From NCBI GenBank assembly GCA_944390275.1, contig CALXPL010000001.1:372001-436000 (forward strand): a stretch of DNA of 64,000 nt, read 5' to 3'. This DNA is from an uncultured Alphaproteobacteria bacterium. GTDB lineage: Bacteria > Pseudomonadota > Alphaproteobacteria > RF32 > CAG-239. The translations under genes were made by a program, and so were the position numbers. Under the pieces are notes generated by a model. It made no database searches, was not told the DNA's origin, and worked only from the letters and a program-made list of their open reading frames with translations. Within the stretch, counting starts at the first letter, position 1; every line of letters starts with the position of its first letter. Positions 24,767 to 32,036 of this stretch are shown piece by piece.

Positions 24767-26842
24767 ATGGCTCGTACACATAAATTGGAAATGTATAGAA
24801 ATATCGGTATTATGGCTCACATTGATGCCGGTAAAACTACGACTACTGAACGTATTTTATATTATACCGGTGTTAACCATAAAATCGGTGAAACCCATGA
24901 AGGTGCCGCTACTATGGACTGGATGGAACAAGAACAAGAACGCGGTATTACAATTACCTCTGCGGCTACAACTTGTTTTTGGAAAGGTCATCGAATCAAT
25001 ATCATTGATACTCCCGGACACGTCGATTTTACTGTCGAAGTAGAGCGCTCTTTGCGCGTTTTGGATGGTGCAATTACGGTTTTCGATTCTGTTGCCGGTG
25101 TTGAACCACAGTCAGAAACAGTTTGGAGACAAGCTGATAAATATGGCGTACCTCGTATTTGTTTTTGTAATAAAATGGATCGAATCGGGGCTAACTTCTA
25201 TCGTTGTCTTGATATGATTGTTGATAGATTGGGAGCTCGTCCTTTAGCTTTGCAATTGCCTATCGGAGCTGAAGCTGATTTTCGTGGTGTCGTCGATTTA
25301 TTGGAAATGAAAGCAATCATCTATACCGGTGATACAGCTGATTCTCCTATCGAAATCCAAGAAATTCCAGCTAATTTGAAAGAAAAAGCTGAAAAATATC
25401 ATCACGAATTAGTTGAAATGGCTGTTGAAGAAGATGAAAATGCCATGAACGATTATCTTGAAGGCAATGAAGTATCTGTCGAAACATTGAAAAAATGCAT
25501 TCGTAAAGGTACTTTAGCTCAAGATTTTGTTCCTGTATTTTGCGGAACGGCTTTCAAAAATAAAGGTGTGCAACCTTTGTTGGATGCTGTTGTCGATTAT
25601 TTGCCTTCTCCGGTCGATATTGCTTCTATTGTTGGCGTTAATCCAGATACCGATAAAGAGGAAGTCAGACATCCGGCTGATGATCAACCTTTAGCTGCTT
25701 TGGCTTTCAAAATCATGAATGACCCCTTTGTTGGTTCTTTAACGTTTACACGTATCTATTCAGGAACAATGAGTGCCGGTTCTTATGTCTATAACTCTGT
25801 TAAAGATAAAAAAGAACGTGTCGGTCGTATGCTCTTGATGCATGCTAATAAGCGTGAAGATTTGAAAGAAGCTAATGCCGGCGATATTATTGCTTTGGCA
25901 GGTTTGAAAGATACGACAACCGGTGATACCTTATGTGATCAGTCTCATCCGATTGTTTTGGAAAACATGGTTTTCCCTGATCCTGTTATTGAATTGGCTG
26001 TTGAGCCAAAAACAAAAGCCGACGTTGAAAAAATGGGCTTGGCATTGTCTCGTCTGGCAATGGAAGATCCTTCTTTCAAAGTCTCTTCTGATCCGGATTC
26101 CGGTCAAACAATTATTAAAGGTATGGGTGAACTTCACCTCGAAATTATTGTTGATCGTTTGAAACGTGAATTCAAAGTTGAATGTAATGTCGGTGAACCT
26201 CAAGTTGCTTATCGCGAAACAATTACCGCTCCTTGTGATATTGAATATACACATAAAAAGCAATCAGGTGGTGCCGGTCAATTCGCAAAAGTTAAAATTA
26301 AATTTGAACCGATTCCCGGTTATACAGGATTTGAATTTGAAAATACAGTTGTGGGTGGTAATGTTCCTAAAGAATACATCCCTGGTGTTGAAAAAGGATT
26401 GCGTTCTGCTATGGATGCCGGTGTAATTGCCGGATATCCGGTAACGGGTGTTAAATGTAATCTTTATGATGGTGCTTATCACGAAGTCGACTCTAATGTA
26501 ATGTGTTTCGAAATTGCAGCGCGTGCGGCTTTCCGTGAGGGTATGCGTCAAGCTAATCCGAAACTTTTGGAACCAATTATGAAGGTTGAAGTTGTTACAC
26601 CGGAAGAATACATGGGTGATATTATTGGTGATTTGAATTCTCGCCGTGGTTTAGTTAACGGTATGGATCAAAGAGCTAATGCCCGCGTTATTGATGCCAG
26701 TGTGCCTTTAGCCAATATGTTTGGTTATGTTAATACTTTACGTTCACTTTCACAAGGACGTGCTCAGTTTACAATGGTCTTTGATCATTATGCTGAAGTT
26801 CCTAAAGATGTGGCTGATAAAGTTAAAGCAAAAAACGCTTAA
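24767..26842 (+). CDS. fusA: Elongation factor G
   Basis: Translocation GTPase, 691 residues. G1 is [16 protein letters not shown]3 DTPGHVDF and G4 NKMD, followed by domains II-V, with [22 protein letters not shown] near the C-terminus. It directly follows rpsG. The gene is closed by a terminator, and the tuf gene that usually comes next is absent. Confidence 0.98.
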   Translation: MARTHKLEMYRNIGIMAHIDAGKTTTTERILYYTGVNHKIGETHEGAATMDWMEQEQERGITITSAATTCFWKGHRINIIDTPGHVDFTVEVERSLRVLDGAITVFDSVAGVEPQSETVWRQADKYGVPRICFCNKMDRIGANFYRCLDMIVDRLGARPLALQLPIGAEADFRGVVDLLEMKAIIYTGDTADSPIEIQEIPANLKEKAEKYHHELVEMAVEEDENAMNDYLEGNEVSVETLKKCIRKGTLAQDFVPVFCGTAFKNKGVQPLLDAVVDYLPSPVDIASIVGVNPDTDKEEVRHPADDQPLAALAFKIMNDPFVGSLTFTRIYSGTMSAGSYVYNSVKDKKERVGRMLLMHANKREDLKEANAGDIIALAGLKDTTTGDTLCDQSHPIVLENMVFPDPVIELAVEPKTKADVEKMGLALSRLAMEDPSFKVSSDPDSGQTIIKGMGELHLEIIVDRLKREFKVECNVGEPQVAYRETITAPCDIEYTHKKQSGGAGQFAKVKIKFEPIPGYTGFEFENTVVGGNVPKEYIPGVEKGLRSAMDAGVIAGYPVTGVKCNLYDGAYHEVDSNVMCFEIAARAAFREGMRQANPKLLEPIMKVEVVTPEEYMGDIIGDLNSRRGLVNGMDQRANARVIDASVPLANMFGYVNTLRSLSQGRAQFTMVFDHYAEVPKDVADKVKAKNA

Positions 26843-26855
26843 TTTTTAAGTGAGT

Positions 26856-26894
26856 AAAAAAATAGGGCTTGTGAAAACAAGTCCTATTTTTTTT
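26856..26894 (+). terminator. Terminator after fusA
   Basis: AATAGGGCTTGT pairs with ACAAGTCCTATT (one G-T pair), loop GAAA, flanked by A's and T's. Confidence 0.92.
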
Positions 26895-27030
26895 GTAATT
26901 GGATAATTTGCTGAAGCTGCTCTATAAGAATTTTAGAGCATAGAATTTTTTCTTGATTTTTTTTGAAAATGTGATATTGCAATAGCCGTTTTGTTATTTT
27001 TAGGTTTATTAATATATTAATTTTATTATT

Positions 27031-27537
27031 ATGAGTAATACTTTTCCAAAAGTTTTTATGAAGGAAGTTTTCGATGTCGTTGCTGTTAATGGGCAAGTTG
27101 ATTATCTTCAAAAGGCTAAAAATGTTTTAGAACGCAGTTTGTTGGATTATTATGCCGGTTTTTCTCAAAACAAAGTTTATATTTTGTCGGTTGATCCGGT
27201 TACGTCCGCTCAGATGGCACGTTATAATTATCAGTTGTTGCAAGATAAAGTGTATCGGACTTTGCCGGAATGGCTAGAAAAATTTTGTTGCAATAATGAG
27301 CAAGTAGAAACTCTGCAACATGATGTTGAAAAAAAAATGGAACGTTTTGCTTTCTATCATGAACTTTTAGAACAAACAAAATGGTATCATTTTTGTGTTC
27401 GTGCAAAAATAAGTGAAAGTATAAATCAGCTAGAATGTGAAGAAATTTCTTTACAGAAATTTGTTTGTTTAATTCTGTATTTGTACACTTCTCGTTATCA
27501 TGTTTCATCTGATTGGCACGAATTGTTAATGCATTAA
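27031..27537 (+). CDS. Hypothetical protein upstream of the IS element
   Basis: Unrecognised 168-residue, mostly helical, soluble protein, with two adjacent cysteines (near residue 86) and no signal peptide. Like the genes at 6187 and 15915 it has no Shine-Dalgarno and is preceded by TTAATTTTATTATT. Its own terminator was split by the insertion element just downstream. It occupies the place of tuf after fusA. Confidence 0.65.
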   Translation: MSNTFPKVFMKEVFDVVAVNGQVDYLQKAKNVLERSLLDYYAGFSQNKVYILSVDPVTSAQMARYNYQLLQDKVYRTLPEWLEKFCCNNEQVETLQHDVEKKMERFAFYHELLEQTKWYHFCVRAKISESINQLECEEISLQKFVCLILYLYTSRYHVSSDWHELLMH

Positions 27538-27589
27538 TTTTTTACCCTTCTTTATGAACTGTCCCCCGAAAGTTGGACAGTAAAAAAAG

Positions 27590-27627
27590 TCCCGAAGATT
27601 GCGATAGCAATTTTCGGGATAATTTTT
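27590..27627 (+). terminator. Hairpin inside the left end of the IS
   Basis: TCCCGAAGATTGC (27590-27602) pairs with GCAATTTTCGGGA (27607-27619), loop GATA, followed by TAATTTTTT. It lies before orfA and could stop transcription entering from outside, which would limit transposase expression. It may also replace the terminator the element disrupted. Confidence 0.65.
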
Positions 27628-27658
27628 TATACTCACTATATAGATGAAGGGACAAGAC

Positions 27659-28060
27659 ATGAAGAGACGAATATTTACAGAAGAAGAACGTTTAGAACTA
27701 GAAAAGAATCCCAATATTTTGAAAGAGCTAAACAGCAATGTTGAATTTTGCGAAGAATTTAAGAGCAGAGTCGTAAGGGAGCATGATGAAGAAGGCAAAA
27801 GCGCCAAACAGATTTTTGCAGAAGCCGGGATACCGGATTGGTTAAACTCGGGAGATTATGCCAAAGACAACATGAAACGCTGGCGTCGTATATCAAAAAG
27901 AAAAGATACGCCTAAACGAGGTCGTCCGACAGCAAACATGAACAAACCGATTTCCGAAATGAGTTTGGAAGAGCTGCGCAGGAGGGTGGCTTATCTTGAA
28001 TTGGAGAATGAATTCTTAAAAAAACTAGAGCCCTTGGAACAATACAAAAACAAGAATTAA
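27659..28060 (+). CDS. IS3-family transposase OrfA
   Basis: 133-residue DNA-binding part of the transposase. ATG 27659 has AAGGGA upstream, better than the in-frame ATG 27644. The N-terminal part is a helix-turn-helix of the form VVREHDEEGKSAKQIFAEAGIP, and the C-terminus is a short leucine-zipper-like helix (SLEELRRRVAYLELENEFLKK). A seven-A run near its end allows a -1 shift into orfB. Confidence 0.88.
   Translation: MKRRIFTEEERLELEKNPNILKELNSNVEFCEEFKSRVVREHDEEGKSAKQIFAEAGIPDWLNSGDYAKDNMKRWRRISKRKDTPKRGRPTANMNKPISEMSLEELRRRVAYLELENEFLKKLEPLEQYKNKN
28018..28024 (+). other. Programmed -1 frameshift site A AAA AAA
   Basis: Seven A's lie in register with orfA codons (tt-A AAA AAA C). The -1 frame is open from here through to the end of orfB, with no stop before ATG 28120. 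Slippage would make the OrfAB fusion transposase, as established for IS3-family elements. Confidence 0.75.
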
Positions 28061-28119
28061 TAAAAGTTGTATCCAAGGGAAAGAGATTAGGATTTTCCAG
28101 TCAAAACATCTGTAAAATA

Positions 28120-28923
28120 ATGCAAATACCCAAGAGTTCATATTATTACCAACAAAAGCACTGCCTTGATAAAATAATGAAAGACAAGGGTCTTTTGCGA
28201 TTAATTGAAGCAATATTTTACGCCAAGCATCAAAAAGCAGGCATTCGGACAATCGCAATGATTTTGCGCAATAAATATGGAGTTGTGGCAAATCTAAAAA
28301 AGATAGCGCGTATAAAGAAACAATACGGTTTAATAACTAAGGTTCGCAAGAAAAATCCATATAATGTATTGTTTAAGAAAGGTTTGGAACATCGGACGGC
28401 TCCTAACTTGCTGAAACAGAATTTTAAGGTAGAACAACCGGATAAAGTTTATTCAACCGATATCAGTTATTTGTTTTATAAAGGTGGACAGCGAGCCTAT
28501 TTATGTGCAACCAAGGACTTAGCCACAAAGGAAATCGTCGCTTTTAACATCAGTAATAAACTTGATTATTACGCAACTTACGGAGAGTTTGATAAGTTTT
28601 TAAGAAATAAAAATTGTAAAAATCTAATCATTCATTCCGACCAAGGTTGGCATTATACACACCCACTATATGTCAATAAACTCAAAGAATTGGGTGTTAC
28701 GCAAAGTATGTCCAGAAAAGGAAATTGCTTAGATAATGCACCGATTGAAAGTTTCTTCGGGCATATGAAGGACGAAATTGATCTCAAATCATGCCAAACC
28801 TTTGAAGAAGTAAAGTCTAAAGTTGAAAATTATATCTATTATTATAATAATGAACGTTATCAATGGAACTTAAACAAAATGACACCGGCTCAGCGCCGAT
28901 GCCATTTGCTTAATTCCATTTAA
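28120..28923 (+). CDS. IS3-family transposase OrfB (DDE integrase domain)
   Basis: 267 residues from ATG 28120, but the frame is open back to the slippery run at 28018, so the natural product is probably the OrfAB fusion (27659-28923). It has the HTH_21-like N-terminal segment (KAGIRTIAMILRNKYG) and an rve integrase core with catalytic D in VYSTDISYL, D in HSDQGWHYT and E in DNAPIESFFGHMK. The C-terminal YNNERYQWNLNKMTPAQRR is typical of the family. It appears intact. Confidence 0.93.
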   Translation: MQIPKSSYYYQQKHCLDKIMKDKGLLRLIEAIFYAKHQKAGIRTIAMILRNKYGVVANLKKIARIKKQYGLITKVRKKNPYNVLFKKGLEHRTAPNLLKQNFKVEQPDKVYSTDISYLFYKGGQRAYLCATKDLATKEIVAFNISNKLDYYATYGEFDKFLRNKNCKNLIIHSDQGWHYTHPLYVNKLKELGVTQSMSRKGNCLDNAPIESFFGHMKDEIDLKSCQTFEEVKSKVENYIYYYNNERYQWNLNKMTPAQRRCHLLNSI

Positions 28924-29033
28924 CTTTCCCCCGGGACTTTTTTACTTGTCCAATTTTTGGGGAACAGTTCATTATGAAGGGTTTTTTTATTGTAATTTTA
29001 TTTTTATTGTATTATTCTCAATTCTGTTCTTGT

Positions 29034-29077
29034 CATCCGAAGGGCTTATGGATGAAGAACGGTGTTAAACTGAGCCA
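29034..29077 (+). promoter_or_regulatory. Riboswitch-like pseudoknot leader, copy 1 (upstream of nadM)
   Basis: CATCC (29034-29038) pairs with GGATG (29050-29054) around the loop GAAGGGCTTAT. GGCTTA in the loop can pair with TGAGCC (29071-29076) to form an H-type pseudoknot. Shared with copy 2: the loop sequence except one base, a purine-rich strand GARGAAC/GAGAC, and TTAAxCTGA before the 3' strand. The P1 stem differs in sequence between copies but still pairs. A TATTAT -10-like box (29010-29015) would start the RNA just before it. Which ligand it binds is unknown; the gene context suggests NAD or a precursor. Confidence 0.6.
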
Positions 29078-29118
29078 AGTTAAGATATTTTGAGAGTTTT
29101 TCTCATCCTTCTTATATG

Positions 29119-29138
29119 TGGCTCCTGAATTTAAGGAG
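29119..29138 (+). promoter_or_regulatory. Shine-Dalgarno-masking stem of nadM, competing with the pseudoknot
   Basis: CTCCT (29122-29126) pairs with AGGAG (29134-29138), the nadM ribosome binding site. A T run follows, so the stem could also terminate transcription. The overlapping TGGCTC (29119-29124) is the exact complement of GAGCCA (29072-29077), the 3' strand of the pseudoknot. The two pairings exclude each other, which is the layout of a riboswitch expression platform. Pseudoknot formation would free the masking stem and turn nadM off. Confidence 0.5.
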
Positions 29139-29145
29139 TTTTTTT

Positions 29146-29685
29146 ATGTCTTATTTCTATAAGCACGGGCTTGCGGTTATGCGGGCACAACCTTTTCATA
29201 TCGGTCATGCAGAAATTATTGATGATATGCTCAAAAAATGTGAGTTTGTTACTGTTATTCTCGGATCTATTCAAGAGCAGGGAACAGAACGCAACCCTCT
29301 TAATTATACGACAAGAAAAAAAATGATTCAAAACGTTTACCGCAGCCGTTCAGAGTATAGTCGTTTAAAAATTATCGGATTATTTGATATTAATAATCCG
29401 GCTGAATGGGCTGAGTATGTTTTGGATTTTATGGTTGAAACTTTTCCTGACTTGCCAAAGCCTGATGTTTATTTTGCCGGAAGCGATTATGATGCTCATT
29501 GGTTTAAGTCGGCGTTTCATCATATTGAGTTAATTGACCGAACTAATCCTAATTTTCCTTTTGTTACTGGATCTATGGTTCGTGATATGCTTAAATTTGG
29601 AGATGCTCGCTGGAAAAATTTTATTCATCCCGAAAATTATCATTTAATTGAAGAACATTTCTACAAGAAAAAAGCAATTATTTAA
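29146..29685 (+). CDS. nadM: NadM-like nicotinamide-nucleotide adenylyltransferase
   Basis: Joins ATP and (nicotinate or nicotinamide) mononucleotide to make the dinucleotide in NAD synthesis. The 179-residue protein has the nucleotidyltransferase motif QPFHIGHAEI (about residues 15-24), GSIQEQGTERNPL (40-53) and the C-terminal SMVRDML ATP-binding motif, all as in the NadM family. ATG 29146 follows AAGGAG; an upstream in-frame ATG at 29116 has no site. It heads nadM-pncA-nadE. Whether it uses NMN, NaMN or both cannot be told from the sequence. Confidence 0.85.
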   Translation: MSYFYKHGLAVMRAQPFHIGHAEIIDDMLKKCEFVTVILGSIQEQGTERNPLNYTTRKKMIQNVYRSRSEYSRLKIIGLFDINNPAEWAEYVLDFMVETFPDLPKPDVYFAGSDYDAHWFKSAFHHIELIDRTNPNFPFVTGSMVRDMLKFGDARWKNFIHPENYHLIEEHFYKKKAII

Positions 29686-29703
29686 ATTTTTATTGGTCTT
29701 CGT

Positions 29704-29755
29704 CTTTCGCAGGGCTTATGAAAGAGAGACTTTTTAACCTGATAAGCCTAAGGAG
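29704..29755 (+). promoter_or_regulatory. Riboswitch-like pseudoknot leader, copy 2 (upstream of pncA)
   Basis: CTTTC (29704-29708) pairs with GAAAG (29720-29724) around GCAGGGCTTAT. GGCTTAT (29713-29719) pairs perfectly with ATAAGCC (29742-29748), with a G-T pair extending it. The pseudoknot ends one base before the AAGGAG Shine-Dalgarno (29750-29755), so its formation should block ribosome entry. AGAGAC (29725-29730) can also pair with GTTTCT (29755-29760) across that site. Compared with copy 1 the P1 stem covaries while the loop is conserved. Confidence 0.6.
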
Positions 29756-29763
29756 TTTCTGTT

Positions 29764-30387
29764 ATGAAAGAACGCATTTTAGTTCGAATTGATTTTCAAA
29801 ATGATTTTGTTGCCTCTGATGGCAATTTAACGATTAATAGTCCGGAATTGATTGTTCGTCATAAACGTTTTAATCAATCTTTACAAAAAGGTATGTTTAC
29901 AAAAATAATTGATGCTGCGGATACTCATTTTGAGGAAACTTATTCTCAAACGAAGGAAGCGGAATCTTTTCCTTTGCATACGGTTTATGGTACTTGGGGG
30001 TGGCAAAAGGCTGCAGAATTTAAAGATAATATTCCGGTGATTAATATTTATAAATCTACCACAAATTTATGGAATGAGGAAAAAACTTATGCTCTTTTAC
30101 AGCAAAACTGGAAAGGAAAGGATGTTTATTTAAGCGGTGTCCTTTCTGATATTTGTGTTAAACAAGCAATGAATGGTTTTTTACAGCGTGGTGCAAATGT
30201 TACGATTTTAGATGATTTGTGTCTGGGGGCTAATCAGCAAATGCCTGAGATTCTTCAGAAACCTGTTTATCAGAAAGCTATTGATGCCGGTTTCTTGCAT
30301 ATGATGACATCCCAACAGTTTTTTCGCATGATTTTGAATGAAAAAAAATGTCAGTTTAATTTGTTCCAAAAAGGCAAGGAAATGTAA
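29764..30387 (+). CDS. pncA: Nicotinamidase-like cysteine hydrolase
   Basis: Isochorismatase-fold hydrolase, probably deamidating nicotinamide to nicotinate. The 207-residue protein has DFQNDF (catalytic Asp, about residue 12), metal-binding ADTHF (about 53) with a further histidine in FPLHTVYGT (about 72), a lysine in YKSTT and the nucleophile in SGVLSDICVKQA (about 137). Its place between nadM and nadE supports nicotinamide as substrate. No PncB (nicotinate phosphoribosyltransferase) is in the window. Confidence 0.82.
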   Translation: MKERILVRIDFQNDFVASDGNLTINSPELIVRHKRFNQSLQKGMFTKIIDAADTHFEETYSQTKEAESFPLHTVYGTWGWQKAAEFKDNIPVINIYKSTTNLWNEEKTYALLQQNWKGKDVYLSGVLSDICVKQAMNGFLQRGANVTILDDLCLGANQQMPEILQKPVYQKAIDAGFLHMMTSQQFFRMILNEKKCQFNLFQKGKEM

Positions 30388-30436
30388 TATGTGTTATCAT
30401 TTGAGTAAATGAAGTAAGTTTTTTGAGGAGATAGTT

Positions 30437-31216
30437 ATGGAAAAAATTTGGAATAAGTTAAAAACCGGCTTGCGTGATTATTGTAAAGAGAGCGGATTTC
30501 ATAAAGTTATTTTGGGCCTTTCAGGAGGTCTTGATTCGGCAATCGTAAGCGTTCTTGCTGCGGAAGTTCTTGGTGGCGAAAATGTTAAAGCATTGATGAT
30601 GAAAACCAAGTACACTTCACGTTTAAGCGTTGATATTGCCCGTGAACTTGCTATGTTAAATCACCTTGATTATCATGAAATTGATATTCAGCCTATTGTC
30701 GATAATCAGTTTGATTTTTTGTATAAGACTTGGGGAGAAAAACCGAAGAATATTGTTCTTGAAAATTTGCAGGCTCGTGAAAGAGGCAAATTATTGATGG
30801 CTTTTTCTAATCAATTTGGCGGACTTGTTTTATGTTGCGGTAATAAGTCAGAAGCGGCAATGGGATATTGCACGCTTTATGGTGATACCTGCGGAGGATT
30901 GGCTCCTCTTGCTAATATGTATAAGTCTGATTTATTTGAACTTGCAAAATGGCGCAATCAGAAAAATCGCGTTTTCCCTTCGGAAGTTTTAGTTCGTGCG
31001 CCGAGTGCTGAACTAAGCTTGGGGCAAAAAGATGAGGATAGTTTGCCCCCATATCCGCTATTGGATAAAGTCTTAAAAGCCTTTATTGATGAAGGTAAAA
31101 ATATTAATGAAATTGTTGATAAAGGTTATGATGAAGTTTTAGTTAGTCGTATCCTTACACAATACGAAAAAATGGCTTTTAAACGAAAACAGATGCCTCC
31201 ATTTCTTGATATTTAA
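30437..31216 (+). CDS. nadE: NAD synthetase, ammonia-type architecture
   Basis: Amidates deamido-NAD to NAD using ATP. The 259-residue protein has the PP-loop LSGGLDSAIV (about residues 28-37), GNKSEAAMGYCTLYGD and LAPLANMYKSDLFELA. It lacks the N-terminal glutaminase domain that many alphaproteobacterial NadE proteins carry, so it should use free ammonia. A GAGGAG site precedes the ATG. It completes the nadM-pncA-nadE salvage set. Confidence 0.93.
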   Translation: MEKIWNKLKTGLRDYCKESGFHKVILGLSGGLDSAIVSVLAAEVLGGENVKALMMKTKYTSRLSVDIARELAMLNHLDYHEIDIQPIVDNQFDFLYKTWGEKPKNIVLENLQARERGKLLMAFSNQFGGLVLCCGNKSEAAMGYCTLYGDTCGGLAPLANMYKSDLFELAKWRNQKNRVFPSEVLVRAPSAELSLGQKDEDSLPPYPLLDKVLKAFIDEGKNINEIVDKGYDEVLVSRILTQYEKMAFKRKQMPPFLDI

Positions 31217-31243
31217 TTTCAATATGTTGTTTTTCGAGGTTTT

Positions 31244-31280
31244 AAAGCATTTCTCTTATTTATGAAAGGAAATGCTTTTT
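31244..31280 (+). terminator. Terminator after nadE
   Basis: AAAGCATTTC (31244-31253) pairs perfectly with GAAATGCTTT (31269-31278), followed by T's. Confidence 0.85.
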
Positions 31281-31435
31281 GTATTTGTGGCTTTTGACTC
31301 TTTTAGCGGTATTTGTCTAAAAATAAAGTTCGCAAGACTCTTTTTTTTATTGATAAGAGACTCGTTGAATTGACTCAATATGACTCTGAGTCGGAAGTAG
31401 AAGAAAATATTTTTGCGCTTTTGTGCATTTTTTAC

Positions 31436-31464
31436 TTGCAAAGTTTGTTTGTCTATGATACAAG
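31436..31464 (+). promoter_or_regulatory. Putative promoter for the S10 operon
   Basis: TTGCAA (31436-31441), 17 bases, TACAAG (31459-31464). The -35 lies in TTTACTTGCA, similar to the boxes before rplK and rpoB. The remainder of 31281-31435 shows nothing recognisable. Confidence 0.45.
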
Positions 31465-31485
31465 ATGGCACAGTTCAGAGTAAAT

Positions 31486-31583
31486 GGGTAGAATCTGCCC
31501 TTTATTTATGTGCTGTTTTTATGGTAATCCGGCATTTTTGCTTTGGTTTACAGAGTTTAATTTTAGATGATAAAATGCATCTA
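31486..31583 (+). promoter_or_regulatory. Leader hairpins before rpsJ
   Basis: GGGTAG (31486-31491) with CTGCCC (31495-31500), and TAGATG (31564-31569) with CATCTA (31578-31583). In E. coli L4 regulates the S10 operon through its leader. Whether these small stems serve that role is unknown. Confidence 0.25.
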
Positions 31584-31604
31584 GTTATAACAGGATTGTT
31601 TTGA

Positions 31605-31916
31605 ATGATTGATACACAAAATATTAGAATTCGCCTGAAAGCTTTTGATCATCGTTTGCTCGATGCTTCTACAAAAGAAATTGTTCATACAGCTAAAAGA
31701 ACAGGCGCAAATGTTAGAGGTCCAATCCCTCTTCCAACTCAAATCGAGAAGTTTACGGTAAACCGTTCTCCTCACGTTGATAAAAAATCTCGTGAACAGT
31801 TCGAAATTCGTACTCATAAGAGACTTCTTGATATTGTTGATCCAACACCGCAAACCGTTGATGCTCTTATGAAGTTAGATTTGGCTGCCGGTGTTAATGT
31901 AGAAATTAAACTTTAG
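31605..31916 (+). CDS. rpsJ: 30S ribosomal protein S10
   Basis: 30S head protein, also NusE in antitermination. The 103 residues include [51 protein letters not shown] and a C-terminal [13 protein letters not shown]. Normal length. It starts the S10 operon without tuf upstream. Confidence 0.98.
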   Translation: MIDTQNIRIRLKAFDHRLLDASTKEIVHTAKRTGANVRGPIPLPTQIEKFTVNRSPHVDKKSREQFEIRTHKRLLDIVDPTPQTVDALMKLDLAAGVNVEIKL

Positions 31917-32036
31917 TTTCTACCTTTTCAGAGAAATTCTCTGTAATTTTTGAAATTCCGTAAGGAAAGTAATGTTATAAAACAATGTTGGCTTTTGAAA
32001 GATAAGGTCAACCAATTGAAAAAGGAAATAATAATA

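Larger units (their letters stand above)
27555..28971 (+). mobile_element. IS3-family insertion sequence, complete
   Basis: A 1417-base element with imperfect inverted repeats of about 39 bases. The left end begins TGAACTGTCCCCCGAAAGTT and the right end, read inwards, begins TGAACTGTTCCCCAAAAATT. Both end in AAAGTCCC. It encodes orfA and orfB in overlapping frames with a slippery run between them. Both frames are intact and the catalytic triad is present, so it may be active. Its insertion in a terminator loop left the flanking genes whole. Confidence 0.92.
27552..28974. repeat. Target site duplication TTA flanking the IS element
   Basis: TTA at 27552-27554 and again at 28972-28974, directly outside the terminal inverted repeats. 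Three-base duplications are usual for IS3-family elements. Confidence 0.7.
27544..28987 (+). terminator. Rho-independent terminator split by the IS element
   Basis: Left arm ACCCTTC (27544-27550) and right arm GAAGGGT followed by six more T's (from 28977) form a 7-bp stem with loop TTTAT once the insertion and one copy of its target duplication are removed. It would have ended the gene at 27031. Confidence 0.75.

Noticed and set aside
27509..27530. TGGCACG-N5-TTAAT as a sigma-54 promoter
   Set aside because: It lies inside a coding region, misses the TTGC of the -12 box, and has no suitable downstream gene except across a terminator and an IS.
29021..29145. Reading the nadM leader as a plain terminator remnant of the IS event
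   Set aside because: The same motif recurs before pncA with compensatory changes, far from the IS, which a leftover would not explain.
29116..29145. Upstream ATG 29116 as the nadM start
   Set aside because: It would put the Shine-Dalgarno and its masking stem inside the gene and adds a non-family N-terminus.
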